From: Willaertia magna
Lineage: Eukaryota; Heterolobosea; Eutetramitea; Acrasida; Naegleriidae
Direction of reading: 5' to 3'
Length of the DNA stretch: 24,281 nucleotides
NCBI GenBank assembly: GCA_902984215.1
Contig: CADWAF010002474.1
Coordinates: 1 to 24,281, forward strand
The notes under the pieces were generated by a model, which saw nothing but the letters and a program-made list of their open reading frames with translations, made no database searches and was not told where the DNA came from. The position numbers and the translations under genes are program-made. This document shows positions 8,612 to 18,553 of this stretch, piece after piece (the first letter of the stretch is position 1; the number at the start of each line of letters is the position of its first letter).

Positions 8612-9300
8612 TTTAAAAAAACAAATTATATTGTTAAATATATACATTCAATCCTTTGGGTTACATTCAATATAAGTGCTTACTGATAATTTAAATAGAT
8701 TGTTTAAAATTGGTAATATGCTAGTTAATAAAGAAACTCTAAATTGAAATTTTAATTAATAAACAAGAGAAGAACAATGATCACAAACTTAAATTCCACA
8801 CAAACCAACAACAAGAAGTACAAAGATGTATCAGTCTTTTAACAATTAATATTTATTTCTAATTTCTTATACATCACTTTGCATTAGCACTTAATTGCTG
8901 GCCTTTGCGTTTCCCAAAAGACTTGAAAAATGAAAGAACATTAATTCTAAAAAAACCTCAAATTTTCAAAAAAAATATAGCAATTACTTTGTGTAAACAA
9001 AACACGCAAATCCAGAATTTATTTTAGCGTTCTGATTGTTGGTAGCTTTAACTTAAGAGCTATTTCCTCAAACTATATTTAAAAAGAAATATTCGCTTGT
9101 GTGTTTAAATTAAAAAAATTCGGATTTACTTTAAATTTTTCTAATTTTTATCTTGTAGATTATTATAATTCTTTGTAAAAACTCTTTAATTTATTTAACA
9201 AATTATTTAACTAAACAGTGTGAAAAATTAATAACATTAGGTACGTTTATTAACCCTAAAAATAATAAAAAATCGAAATATATATTATAGAAATAGAAAA
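8612..9300. other. Divergent intergenic region between rpiB and the AF4/FMR2-like gene
   Basis: This 689-bp stretch is the longest non-coding interval of the window and must hold both promoters. It is A+T-rich with many homopolymer runs. I see no tRNA, no long ORF and no strong inverted repeat. Two small items stand out: a 10-bp direct repeat (TACATTCAAT at 8643-8652 and 8662-8671) just upstream of rpiB, and a possible 5'-UTR intron at 9241-9290 next to the plus-strand gene. Confidence 0.7.
9241..9290 (+). other. Possible 5'-UTR intron
   Basis: A GTACGT donor directly after CATTAG, a branch-like TTATTAAC and an ATTATAG acceptor delimit 50 nt ending 10 nt before the ATG of the AF4/FMR2-like gene. 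Length and base make-up match the coding introns elsewhere in the window. There is no coding frame to test it, so confidence is low. Confidence 0.3.
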
Positions 9301-11493
9301 ATGATAAGTAATATTGATTATGAAGGTCATAATGATCGTATGGAAGATGACGAAATTATGACATTAAATAGAGATGATCATGTTTTACCACTATCTGATG
9401 AAAGAGATGATGATATGGAATCATCTCTTTCTGATTCTGAAGAAAGTAACAAAAAAGATAATGACAACGGTAAAGTTAATCATAATGATGAATTTAATGA
9501 AGATGAATTTCAACAAAATATTAATCCTTATGGTACATTTGCTACTCCTATCATGAATTTTGGTTTAAATTCTCCAACAACTACTTCAAGAAAAGTCGGA
9601 GGAGTAATTGTTGCACCTCCACCAGTAAATAATGTTGTAGTTGCACCTCCACCTAATCCTAAACCTAAACATAACCCTCCAGGTGTTGTTCGATTACCTT
9701 CATCAAATAATCCTATAGATAATATTTCAACAAAATCAAAAATTCCTCCAACATCATCATCTTCTACTAATTTTCCAAACAGTCCCTCAAATACTTTTAA
9801 AGAATTGGAAGATAGTTTGGAATTTCAAAGACCATTGGTATTATCGCCATTACCAGAAGTGGATATGGCTTATATTAATGATAATAAATCTACAATGACG
9901 ACGAAACAAGAAAATATTACTAAGGATAATAATACAACTACTACTATAGGAAATAATGTTAAAAAACTTTCACCATCAGCATCTACTACTACTACTACCA
10001 GTTCTACCACTAATAATAATAATACAAACAATAATGGAGTTTCAAGTGTTTCAACTACTGTAGATAAAAAACAACAAATTGAAACATCAACGAAGATCAG
10101 TCCCGAAACGACTACAATTTCACCTGAAAAGAAGAAACCTAATGTTGTAGAAGAAAGTGTTAAGCCTACTGAACCACCTCAACATCCTTCCGTGTCAATG
10201 AAAGAAGTAATTTATAAGAGGAGTATTGAGAAAGAAGAAGAAAAAAAGGAATCTAAATCTAGTAAAAAAGATCAAGAAACATCGGATGATGAAAAGAAAC
10301 CAACTCCTAAAAAGAAACAACCAATTAAAGGAGTAAAACCAAGGAAAGGAGATAAAGATAAAAAAGAGAAGGAAGAAAAAGAGAAAAAGAAAGAAGATAC
10401 AAAAGCTAAAAAATCTCCAAGGAAAACGAAACCAGAGAAGAAGAGTTCAACTAAAGAAAAGGAGACGAAAGAAAAGGAAACAAAAGAAGCTAAAGAAAAA
10501 GAAAAGGAAAAAACTAAAGAGACAAAAGAAACAACAAAACCAAAAGAAACAAAAGAGACAACAACAAAATCTAGGAAAGATAAAAGCAGTAGTTCAAGTA
10601 AGGATACGACGACAACTAAAAAAGAAGTTGAAGAAGAAATTAAACCAAAAGAAATAATTCCTCCTAAAAAAGAAGAAGAAAAGAAACCATCTTCACCAAA
10701 AAGGACGTATAGTGATTATACACCAAGTTCTAATAGTACAACTAATAATAATACCAGTAATGGAGAGCCTGAAAGGAAGAAGAGTACTCCAGTTCAATTA
10801 AAAGAAAAGAGTGAGTTAAAGAAGAAACTGGCAAAAACATTAAAACATAAAGGTGATAGCTTATTTAAATCTAATGATAATGATAAAAAGAAAGAGGCTG
10901 TTTCTTGTTATATAAGAGCTGGCATACATTTTTGTGAAGCTGCTCTGTATTCAAAAGAAGCAGATACTACACCCCACCAGAAAGAAACAGTAATGCTTTT
11001 AAATCAAACAGCATCTTATATAAAACAGATTGCAGAGATGGCTTTGAAATGTGGAGAATATGTTAAATCAGGTCTGTGTTATTTATTACTTCAAGTGGTT
11101 ACAAAGGTTTTATGTCAGATGAGAGCTAAAGTGTGGAATACGTTGCGAAGAGATTGTCTTAAAACGATTCGACCTAAAAGTGGTGAGATTGGTTATATGG
11201 GGTCTGCAACTATTTCTCCACCAAATGGTATTTCTCCTGGTGGAAATGGTATAAGTACTCCTTCTCCAATTCATATGACTCCAAATTCATCAAGTGTTAA
11301 TACTAGTGTGATAGAAAAGTTTTGTACAGAAGTTGAAAATTTCTTTACACTGAATGAAGCAGAAGAAAATACCAATAGACATTTACCTTCTAAATATAAT
11401 GATAATGCTGAATTAATTATGCGAGTTCACAAGGCAGATTTAAAATATATAATTGAATTCATTGACAAAGAATTATATTTACTTGACTCGTAA
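9301..11493 (+). CDS. Lys-rich protein with AF4/FMR2-like C-terminal homology domain
   Basis: The 730-residue protein has an acidic N-terminus (about 1-80, with SSLSDSEES), a Ser/Thr/Pro/Asn-rich middle and a highly basic low-complexity block (about 305-490) with reiterated KEK and KET units. The only folded-looking part is residues ~500-730. There LKHKGDSLFK is followed by KEAVSCYIRAGIHFCEAAL, an amphipathic helix with YIKQIAEMAL, a YLLLQVVTKVLCQMRAKVWNTLRRD helix, a Ser/Pro/Gly-rich loop (~630-660), and terminal helices. This order (LKHKAD motif, repetitive helices, SP-rich loop, C-terminal helices) matches my recollection of the C-terminal domain of AFF1/AFF4 and Drosophila Lilliputian, scaffolds of the super elongation complex. 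The acidic/Ser start and Lys-rich middle also fit such a nuclear scaffold. A generic TPR-like or MIT-like helical domain is the main alternative. The start is the first ATG after an A+T-rich leader. Confidence 0.55.
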   Translation: MISNIDYEGHNDRMEDDEIMTLNRDDHVLPLSDERDDDMESSLSDSEESNKKDNDNGKVNHNDEFNEDEFQQNINPYGTFATPIMNFGLNSPTTTSRKVGGVIVAPPPVNNVVVAPPPNPKPKHNPPGVVRLPSSNNPIDNISTKSKIPPTSSSSTNFPNSPSNTFKELEDSLEFQRPLVLSPLPEVDMAYINDNKSTMTTKQENITKDNNTTTTIGNNVKKLSPSASTTTTTSSTTNNNNTNNNGVSSVSTTVDKKQQIETSTKISPETTTISPEKKKPNVVEESVKPTEPPQHPSVSMKEVIYKRSIEKEEEKKESKSSKKDQETSDDEKKPTPKKKQPIKGVKPRKGDKDKKEKEEKEKKKEDTKAKKSPRKTKPEKKSSTKEKETKEKETKEAKEKEKEKTKETKETTKPKETKETTTKSRKDKSSSSSKDTTTTKKEVEEEIKPKEIIPPKKEEEKKPSSPKRTYSDYTPSSNSTTNNNTSNGEPERKKSTPVQLKEKSELKKKLAKTLKHKGDSLFKSNDNDKKKEAVSCYIRAGIHFCEAALYSKEADTTPHQKETVMLLNQTASYIKQIAEMALKCGEYVKSGLCYLLLQVVTKVLCQMRAKVWNTLRRDCLKTIRPKSGEIGYMGSATISPPNGISPGGNGISTPSPIHMTPNSSSVNTSVIEKFCTEVENFFTLNEAEENTNRHLPSKYNDNAELIMRVHKADLKYIIEFIDKELYLLDS
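10360..10580 (+). repeat. Lys/Glu/Thr low-complexity coding repeat
   Basis: Within the AF4/FMR2-like gene, purine-rich DNA (AAAGAAA, GAGACA-type units) encodes imperfect tandem KEK and KETKE repeats. It is a typical site of replication slippage and would be highly charged and disordered in the protein. Confidence 0.7.
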
Positions 11494-11616
11494 GGTAAAT
11501 GAAATTGGGTGTGAATTAAATAAAATTACCTAAGATAGTCAAAATAGTTTTGTGCTTTGTTTGGAGTTAATTTACAAGGTGTAGTTTTAAAATACAAAAT
11601 GTTTTATTACAATGCC

Positions 11617-13252
11617 TTAATTGCTTCTTGGAACCAATTGTACTCTTAAGTTTCCTGGTCTTTGTGTTATGCCAGGAATTGGATAGACAGTGTCTTCTTT
11701 CTTTGATTCATCATTTAATAACTTGAATTCATAAGATTGCAATATTCTCGCAACCATCATGACAGCTTCCATTTGAGCAAAGTTATATCCAATACACTTT
11801 CTTAAACCCATTGAAAAAGGAACAAAGGTAAAATCTTGTTGAATCTTATGTCTATCTTGCATAAATCTTTCTGGTTTGAAAGCCAAAGGTTCTTCCCAAA
11901 CTTTATCATTTAAATTAGTTGAATAAATGTTTGTTATAACTCTTGTGTCCTTCGGTAAAAAGAATTTGCCAACTGTTACATCCTTCTTTACTTGTTTTAC
12001 AATTGCGCTTACTGGTGGGTTTTTTCTAAAACAAAAATTAATTATACAATTGTTTACTGAACTACTTACCTTAAACATTCCAAAATAATGGAATGAATAT
12101 AATGCATGTTAGGGAAATCTGCATAAGTTGGAGCTCTTTTTCCAAGTAATGTATCAACTTCTTCAATTGCTTTTTGTTGAATTTCCGGATGTTTACCTAA
12201 TTCATACGCTGTCCATTGCAAAGTAGTGCCTTAATAGTAATGGTTGTTAAATTAATTAAGTTTCTGAATTAATACTTACTTGTTGTTTCGTGTCTTTTAA
12301 TTGTTAGAAATTAGAAAAACAATTAAGATACTTACCCAGCAGCAGCAAATATAAAAGCGTTACTCTTTAATTCTTCTCTTGAAAGAAGGTCTTGTTCTTG
12401 GGCATTTGCTCCAACTAAATTACTTAATAAATCAGAGCTCTCACAGTCATTTGTCAAATAATCAGATTCTTTTTGATCAATAATTTGATCTAACTTTGAG
12501 CTAATTGTTGTTACAGCTTGTTCGACTCCTGTCCATTGACTAACATACTTCTTAACAATAGGAAAAGAACCTAAAAATCTATTAATTATAATTCCTTTAG
12601 TAATAACCTGTTCGAGAGCAGTTCTAAACTTTTTACCATCTTCATCTTCTGAAAAGATGGAAAAGTCAATTCCAAAGCCAGCTTTTCCCAAAACATCTAA
12701 GGTTGCATCGGAGAAATCTCCTAGATCTAAATTAAAAGCCTTGTCCTTAGTCCATCTAGTTTCCATTAATAAATCAATGGCATCAGATGATACTTTACAC
12801 ATGTATTCCAAGCTTTTAGAGGAGAATGCAGGAGCACAGATTTTATGATGTTTTTTCCAGGTTTCGGTTTCTAGAGCTGACAAGATGTTTTCTCCAAAAA
12901 CATTAAACATGGTGTAGGCAATCTCTGGTTTGTTAAAGTGTCCAGCTTTAGTTACATAGATTTCTTTGAGGAGCTTAGGATCACAAAACTGAACAGAGTT
13001 ACCATTCACTGCAGAAACTCTGAGAGTTTTTGTTTCCTCATCTCCAAATCTGTTCATAGTTTCATTCAATTGTTTAGAACCACCAAAGTACACATATGGA
13101 GCAATTATTGGGACTCTGAAAGGCATGAAGAAGTATTGAGATACACCTTTTAAATGCTTCAACTTTCTGTAATTAAAGTATAGTGTGACATTCCAATAAA
13201 TTACACAACCCAGTACCAAAGCAACAAAAGATGTGAATAGAAATAAAAACAT
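11617..13252 (-). CDS. Cytochrome P450 monooxygenase (four exons, including a 14-nt microexon)
   Basis: Exons are 12336-13252, 12280-12293, 12070-12229 and 11617-12025. All introns (42, 50 and 44 nt) are GT-AG, and the join gives 499 residues, the normal P450 length. A hydrophobic segment at residues 2-20 followed by basic residues is an ER signal anchor. Motifs: helix C WKKHHK (~132), I-helix AGHETT (~306-311), ExxR as ECLR (361-364), PERF (415-418) and the heme loop FSMGLRKCIG with the axial Cys441. The enzyme would use molecular oxygen and electrons from NADPH-P450 reductase at the ER. The overall look (FVPFSMGLRKCIG, LQWTAYEL) is like CYP3/CYP4-clan enzymes, but the substrate cannot be read from sequence. 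The I-helix motif straddles two introns. The gene converges with the AF4/FMR2-like gene, with 123 bp between the stops. Confidence 0.93.
12280..12293 (-). other. 14-nt P450 microexon
   Basis: Bounded by an AAAAG acceptor and a GTAAGTATT donor, this exon supplies the last base of the I-helix Gly codon, then His-Glu-Thr-Thr and the first base of a Ser codon. Omitting it would remove the conserved acid/Thr pair and break the frame. Confidence 0.85.
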
Positions 13253-13498
13253 TTTTTTGCTTTAAATCATGCAAAACACTTCACACAAACCTGTTAAAAA
13301 GATTTGTTCATCGTAGACTTTATTCTGCACTGACTCTGTTATTTTTGGAAGGTGGCAGCCATGAGGTTTATTTTGGAAATGTGTTACCGATTGTTTTCAT
13401 TCAAGTATCTGTTATTTTCAGTAGTAATAGCCAGTATTAGCCTCCACCCAATAGTCCCACTTTTGAAACTACCCGACTATATGTTTATTAGCACGTTT

Positions 13499-14599
13499 TT
13501 AAAAGAAAAGAATATCTGAGAATGGATTTTTAGAGTACAATTGAAGTTTAAGTTTCCTAAATATTTCGAAGGATTCATAGGGCTTGAACTGCAACACGTA
13601 GTTTTCACCACAAACCAATGAACAAGGGGAGGGGGAATGTGTTGAAGAAAGGAAGCTAATACCTTCAACTTCGCTGTTGTTACCAATGCACATCACATCT
13701 CCATTCAGCAATTGAATTGTACAGTGTCTGAAAGCACAAGAAATGGATTTGACATTGCTGGCTGTTTGTATCTTTGTAAAAACGCAAATATTCTCGCCAT
13801 TTGTTCCTAGTTGGCCTAGATTTTCACCACATACAAAGACTTCTTGAGCTAGTGTTAAAATATAAGAGCTGCATCCACCACAAACAATGTTTAGTACCTT
13901 TTCACTGTTCGTCCAATTTAATTTTTCAAATTTTGATCTATCTCTGAAATCTCCTGTCCCCAATTGACCTCGGTAATTATCTCCACAAACAAAAATATGG
14001 TGGTCTTTAGTCAAAATAAAAGAAAATGCACACCCAAATTCTATTGTTTGAATGTTTGACATGTATGATTTAATAAAAGTGTGTTTGTTGCTTCCCGTAA
14101 ATCCTAACTCACCACAAAGGTTATGACCACATACAAACAAATCTCCTTCCTTAGTTATGATAGAGGAGTGAGAAAAAGAGCCTTTTGCTTCTTTTAATTC
14201 TTCCTTACGTACTCCTACTTTGCTTAAGTCTACTTTACTGAATGTTTTTCTGTCTAATAAATCTCCTAAACCTAATTCTCCATGATTATTTCTTCCACTT
14301 GTGAACAGTTCATTGGATTCTGTAACAATTAATGAATGCCAATAACCACAGCTGATATCCTTAATGCGTTCTTTTGTAAATGATAAATCAATTTTCTGAA
14401 GCTCGCTTCTTTCTACCTTGCCTAGCTTTCCAAAACCATAAACATTATTGTTTATAGTCAAGACCAGAAAGTGGAACGCCCCAGAGCAAACCTTTTGGAT
14501 CTTCTCATCTAATTTCAAAGCCTTATTATTTTCTCCTTTGGAATCCCTAAATTCGTTCTTGGAAATTGGATCAAAACCTGAAAGAAGTAAGCTAGACAT
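13499..14599 (-). CDS. RCC1-repeat (beta-propeller) protein
   Basis: The product is 366 residues from MSSLLLSGFDP. I prefer this start because the family commonly begins close to its first repeat; an in-frame ATG at 14662 would add 21 Cys-rich residues and run into the divergent promoter. Successive RCC1 repeats are marked by CGYWHSLIVTESNELFTSGRNNHGELGLGD-type units (no unit quoted in full here): repeated VxCG, HS(L/S)I(V/I)T, LFVCGxNxxGELG/GQLG. About six to seven blades are visible, enough for one propeller. The protein may act as a scaffold or guanine-nucleotide exchange factor; the specific role is unknown. The C-terminus, after the last blade, reads KNPFSDILFF and then stops. That resembles the opening of a BTB domain as found in RCC1-BTB proteins, but no BTB follows. 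The gene is divergent from the BROMI-like gene, with 95 bp between the starts. Confidence 0.88.
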   Translation of the reverse strand: MSSLLLSGFDPISKNEFRDSKGENNKALKLDEKIQKVCSGAFHFLVLTINNNVYGFGKLGKVERSELQKIDLSFTKERIKDISCGYWHSLIVTESNELFTSGRNNHGELGLGDLLDRKTFSKVDLSKVGVRKEELKEAKGSFSHSSIITKEGDLFVCGHNLCGELGFTGSNKHTFIKSYMSNIQTIEFGCAFSFILTKDHHIFVCGDNYRGQLGTGDFRDRSKFEKLNWTNSEKVLNIVCGGCSSYILTLAQEVFVCGENLGQLGTNGENICVFTKIQTASNVKSISCAFRHCTIQLLNGDVMCIGNNSEVEGISFLSSTHSPSPCSLVCGENYVLQFKPYESFEIFRKLKLQLYSKNPFSDILFF

Positions 14600-14651
14600 T
14601 TTAAAAACACATTTACTACAACAAGGCTGTAAACAAATCGTAGAATGTTCT

Positions 14652-14659
14652 ATTGGCGG
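14652..14659. promoter_or_regulatory. E2F-like site in the RCC1/BROMI-like divergent promoter
   Basis: ATTGGCGG fits WTTSSCSS and is one of the few GC-rich words in the 95-bp shared promoter. It lies 35-42 bp before the BROMI-like ATG, nearly the same spacing as the palindromic site before centrin. It is a single short match and so tentative. Confidence 0.3.
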
Positions 14660-14660
14660 C

Positions 14661-14690
14661 ATGAATTTAGTTTTTGTAAATCATTCATGA
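14661..14690 (+). other. Short upstream ORF in the BROMI-like leader
   Basis: A 9-codon ATG-to-TGA frame ends 4 nt before the main ATG. If transcription begins upstream of it, it could modulate translation; if the start site lies downstream it is irrelevant. Confidence 0.3.
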
Positions 14691-14694
14691 AAAA

Positions 14695-17600
14695 ATGCAA
14701 AAACACAACCATAGCAAAACGCACCATCTTCCTGTTCGGAAGTTCAGTCTATCCGTGCAAGCGATCAGACAATTATTAGAGAGATTAGAACAAAGATATC
14801 AAGTATTCTCTTTTGAAGATAATTCCATTATAAATGAAAATGATTTTGAAAGAGAAATACAAATGATGGAACGTCTAGACTCTCAGTTTCATGTAAGTTT
14901 ATTATTTTTTATGTAATTTTTTTTTATAAAAATTAATTTTTAATACAATTTAAAAGAAATACGATATTGTTAAAGCTATTTTGGGAGAAATTGACCACAT
15001 TTTCACAACTCAAATTATAAATAAATTAGAAAAGCAAAGTGATAGTATATTTGAGATATTTTCGAGTAACAGTGATTTAATTAATCAATTAAGTTCGATC
15101 CCAAGATTTGAACAATTACTGAGTGAAATTAGTATTGAACTAGATAGATTAATTTTGGAATGTAAGGAATGTAACTGGAATTTTAGCAAGGTACATTCCA
15201 CTAAAGAAGTCAATTCTGGGAGAAAAAATACTTCTAAAAAACCTAGGCATAAACCTACAATCTCTGTTAATAGTGATTTTCTACATAGTGAAAAACATAC
15301 AGCTCTTACGGTGTCGACGATTGATGACGATTTATGGGATACATTTCAAAATTCTGCAACCACAGACCCTTTTCCTTTTAATCAAACATCTAGTTTACAA
15401 TCAAAAACTAATGCTTTTACAACGCAGGTTACCGATCCAAATATTGACACAGAAACAAAGTTAAAGGCTATAGATGACTTATTAGGTATGTTTGTGGGGG
15501 ATTGGCTTGGAAATGAATATGAAATATTAGATGGATTAAAAATCGGACTTTGTGATAATAGTACCTTAGTTGTTTCAAAGTGTTTGGAAACTTTAAAAAG
15601 TTTATTTAAAGTAGTGGCACCTGATATTGCCTCAGACATCTATTTATGCCTAACAGAGCACTTGATTTCTTTAGGCATTTCTAATGAATTAAAAGAAGGA
15701 AATGCAATATTTACAGAAATTTTTGAAAGTAACCCAGTCTACTTAGAAAAATACAAAACCCTAATCAAATTTCAATTTTATATATTTAGAAATAATTTGC
15801 AGATTGCCAATAAGGCATTAAAAAACGTACTGTTAAAAACCTTTCAATTATTTTCTTTACCAACAGCGTACCTTTTTATTAGCTACATAGATACAGAGGC
15901 CGAGTGGTTTTCCTTCTGGAGTAAGGAATATAAATTACGAAAGATTTTATTTAATTCAATTAAAAAAACACCTTCCTTTATTTCGAATGTCACTAACTAT
16001 TTAAAAGTAGATGACGATAATTTTCAGAATGATTCCGAGAGAAAATTTAAATACTTTTTATATGTACATAGTTCTAACATTTGTGCTTCTTTATTGCAGT
16101 ACAAAGAAAGTGAAACCATTTTCGCTGAGACAAGAGATACCTTGTCTTCGATTGTAAACCAACTAACAGCTAATTTACTTTACTTATTCAATTCCTTCCA
16201 ATTTTCGACTAGTAAGGGCGTCATTAATCAGTACCACTATAGAAGAGCTCTGTTGAGTACTAAACATGCCTTAATTAATTGTAAAACAATACATGACCCA
16301 AGTTTTACAATAGGTTTAAATCTAGTATTAAATTCCTGTAAAATAGTGACTGAGTTTATTACAGCATTTAAGAGAAATAACGCTCAACAAAAAACGTCTA
16401 TTGGGACATTTCATGAACATTTACTTTTAACTCTAAATGATATCTGTTCGGGAATAATAATACAAAACAATGTTTATAGAATTGCCAAAGAGCCTGAATT
16501 AATAACAAGTATATTCGAGTATATTAGTAATCTTATTTCAATCAAGCATTACTCCCTAACCCTAAGCTCCCTAACTATATTAGAGAATATGTCAAATAAT
16601 TTAGAATTTTATTCATATTTTGATAAATTTAATATTATTATCCTTCTTAACACAGTAGCCAAAAGTGGTAAGTATTTAAGATGAATTATTTATTCACTAT
16701 TGTTATTTTACAGCTTGTTATGAAAAAGTCATGAAAATATTCATGTTATTTTGTAAATATTCTAGTGGCATTTCTTTGATACTTAATATCGACGAAAAAG
16801 ATTACAAAAAAGAAGGTATTGAAACCAAGTACAAATCCCTTTTAGAAGAATGTATTATTTACTTTATTACTAAATTTTCAAAGTTGAACAAAAATAATCC
16901 TTTGGTGAATTGTCAATTATGTTCACAATTTTGTTCACTCCACGAGGGATTAAAAGCTATTATTTGTTCAAATTATTTTACTTCTGACATTTTTGAATTT
17001 TATAAAACTATGGCAATTGAAGAAAAGGAATGGATTCCAGAGACTGAGAAAAGATTGTTGGTAAGTTGAACATATATTTAGTCTTCTAATGTTTTTAGGT
17101 TTCCCCAAGGTACGATCAACTGCACTGTATACTAACATCTCCTTTCATTGCTGATTGTGAAGATTTTATTTCTAATACTTATGAGAAATATATTTCAAGT
17201 AAAACTGAGGAGGAAGAAATAGTAAGTACTTATAAACCTTTTTTTTACAGTAAAATTGTAATGAATATTTAGTTTTACATTTCAGTACTACACAGTATTT
17301 TAAATAATTTACATGTATCCAATTATTTCCATAACCATAGTATCATTGAAAACCTAGTGAATCACAATTCATACGAAGAACTATATGATGTAATTGATGA
17401 AGAGACAACAATAAGGAATGATTTATTAACAAACGCCTTCATTATTGGAGGCAAATTTGAAAGAAAAAATAGAAATATATATGATTCTTATTACATAAAA
17501 AAGGAGTTATCTAAAATAGAATTAGAAAAGTCTAGTGTGAGTGTTGACAAATTTGAATGTCCTAGTAATTTAACACTCGATTTTGTTTTAAACACAAATA

Positions 17601-18259
17601 ATATTATTTTATTTAGAAATTTTATCTCTAATGGCAGTTTCTTGTCTAACTTCAAGTTTGTACATAATTTACAACCAACAATATGGTCCACCAACCAAAA
17701 TAATAGCTTTGTTTTTCAAATTTTTAAGGCGTACTACAAAAAACTATACAATTGTGATGATTACTTGAAGTTTACTAAGTTTACCAAAAATATGAGCTTT
17801 TTTGAAATGGTAATATTATTACTGTTCAATAATGAAAATGAGACAGCACTATTTCTAGAAAATAATATAACTTTGAGGGAAATACTAACTAATACTAATT
17901 ATACTCTTGAAGTATCTAAAGAAATAGAATATTATTTTAAAAAAGAATTTTCAATGCACTATAACACATACAAGCTATGTGGAATCAGTATACTTTCAGT
18001 TTTAACAAGATGGTTTAGGCAATGTTTTATTAACTTTTTAGATTTAAAAGAGATATTTGTATTACTTTCAATCATAAGACTCTATGGAATTAATTCCTTA
18101 ATAGCAATATGTTCCTACTTGTTAATGTCCCTTGCCTCGTTCGACAGTTGTCATGAATTCAAAAAAGAAAGTTGGATTAAACATATATATGAACCACTAG
18201 ACATGAACGTTCCTGAATTGTTGAAAGAAGTAACCCGATATTTTGATCTATCCCAATAA
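14695..18259 (+). CDS. TBC1D32: TBC1D32 / Broad-minded (BROMI)-like ciliary protein, five exons
   Basis: Exons 14695-14892, 14957-16667, 16714-17060, 17099-17221 and 17273-18259 join in frame to 1121 residues (human TBC1D32 is about 1257). Introns are 64, 46, 38 and 51 nt, all GTAAGT...AG. Other acceptors inside introns 3 and 4 give early stops. The start is the first ATG after an in-frame stop at 14677. Similarity to BROMI, judged from memory, is seen at the N-terminus (MMERLDSQFHKYDIVKAI, cf. a LEETDENFHNYEFVKYL-like stretch), mid-protein (SYIDTEAEWFSFW, cf. DTKAVWFKKW) and near the C-terminus (RWFRQCFINFLDLKEI, cf. QCFWNYLDWxEI). Most of it looks like an all-helical ARM/HEAT-like repeat protein. 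I see no IxxDxxR or YxQ TBC catalytic fingers, so Rab-GAP activity is unlikely. In animals BROMI works with CDK20/CCRK in cilium assembly and Hedgehog signalling; a role in flagella is inferred. Confidence 0.68.
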
Positions 18260-18553
18260 GTAGATACTTTAAAATAAACCATTAACAGGCATGGAATTGC
18301 TGTAATTGTCAATAGTTGTCAAAAAGAACTGTAAGTTTCACTTCTATTGATTCTTTAAGGCAATACAAACTCAAAAAGACTTGCAAAATTTACATTCGCC
18401 GATAAAAAAAATTAAGGAAAAGAAAAAGGGAGGGAGTATTGGCTCGAAAATCTCGTTTTTTAATTCTACAAATAATATTTTAATAATAACCTAGTATTGT
18501 ACATTATAATAATTCATCTTGCCTCTCTTTAATTACCGGATATATAAAAGAAA

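Noticed and set aside
8609..8647. Longer rpiB product starting at the ATG at 8645-8647
   Set aside because: It would add a hydrophobic, Phe/Ile-rich leader not seen in RpiB proteins, in A+T-rich leader DNA. The downstream Met leads directly into the conserved domain. A targeting role cannot be fully excluded.
13253..13498. Search for tRNA or other RNA genes in the intergenic regions
   Set aside because: No cloverleaf, A-box/B-box pair or GTTCGANTC-like arm is visible here or in 8612-9300, 18260-18553 or 22244-22480.
14600..14662. RCC1 protein starting at the ATG at 14660-14662
   Set aside because: The extra 21 residues are Cys-rich, match no repeat and lie inside the promoter and leader of the divergent gene.
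17251..17284. Alternative acceptors for the last BROMI-like intron at 17250 and 17284
   Set aside because: Both give stop codons almost at once (TAA at 17251, or TAA within six codons), whereas 17272 keeps 329 open codons.
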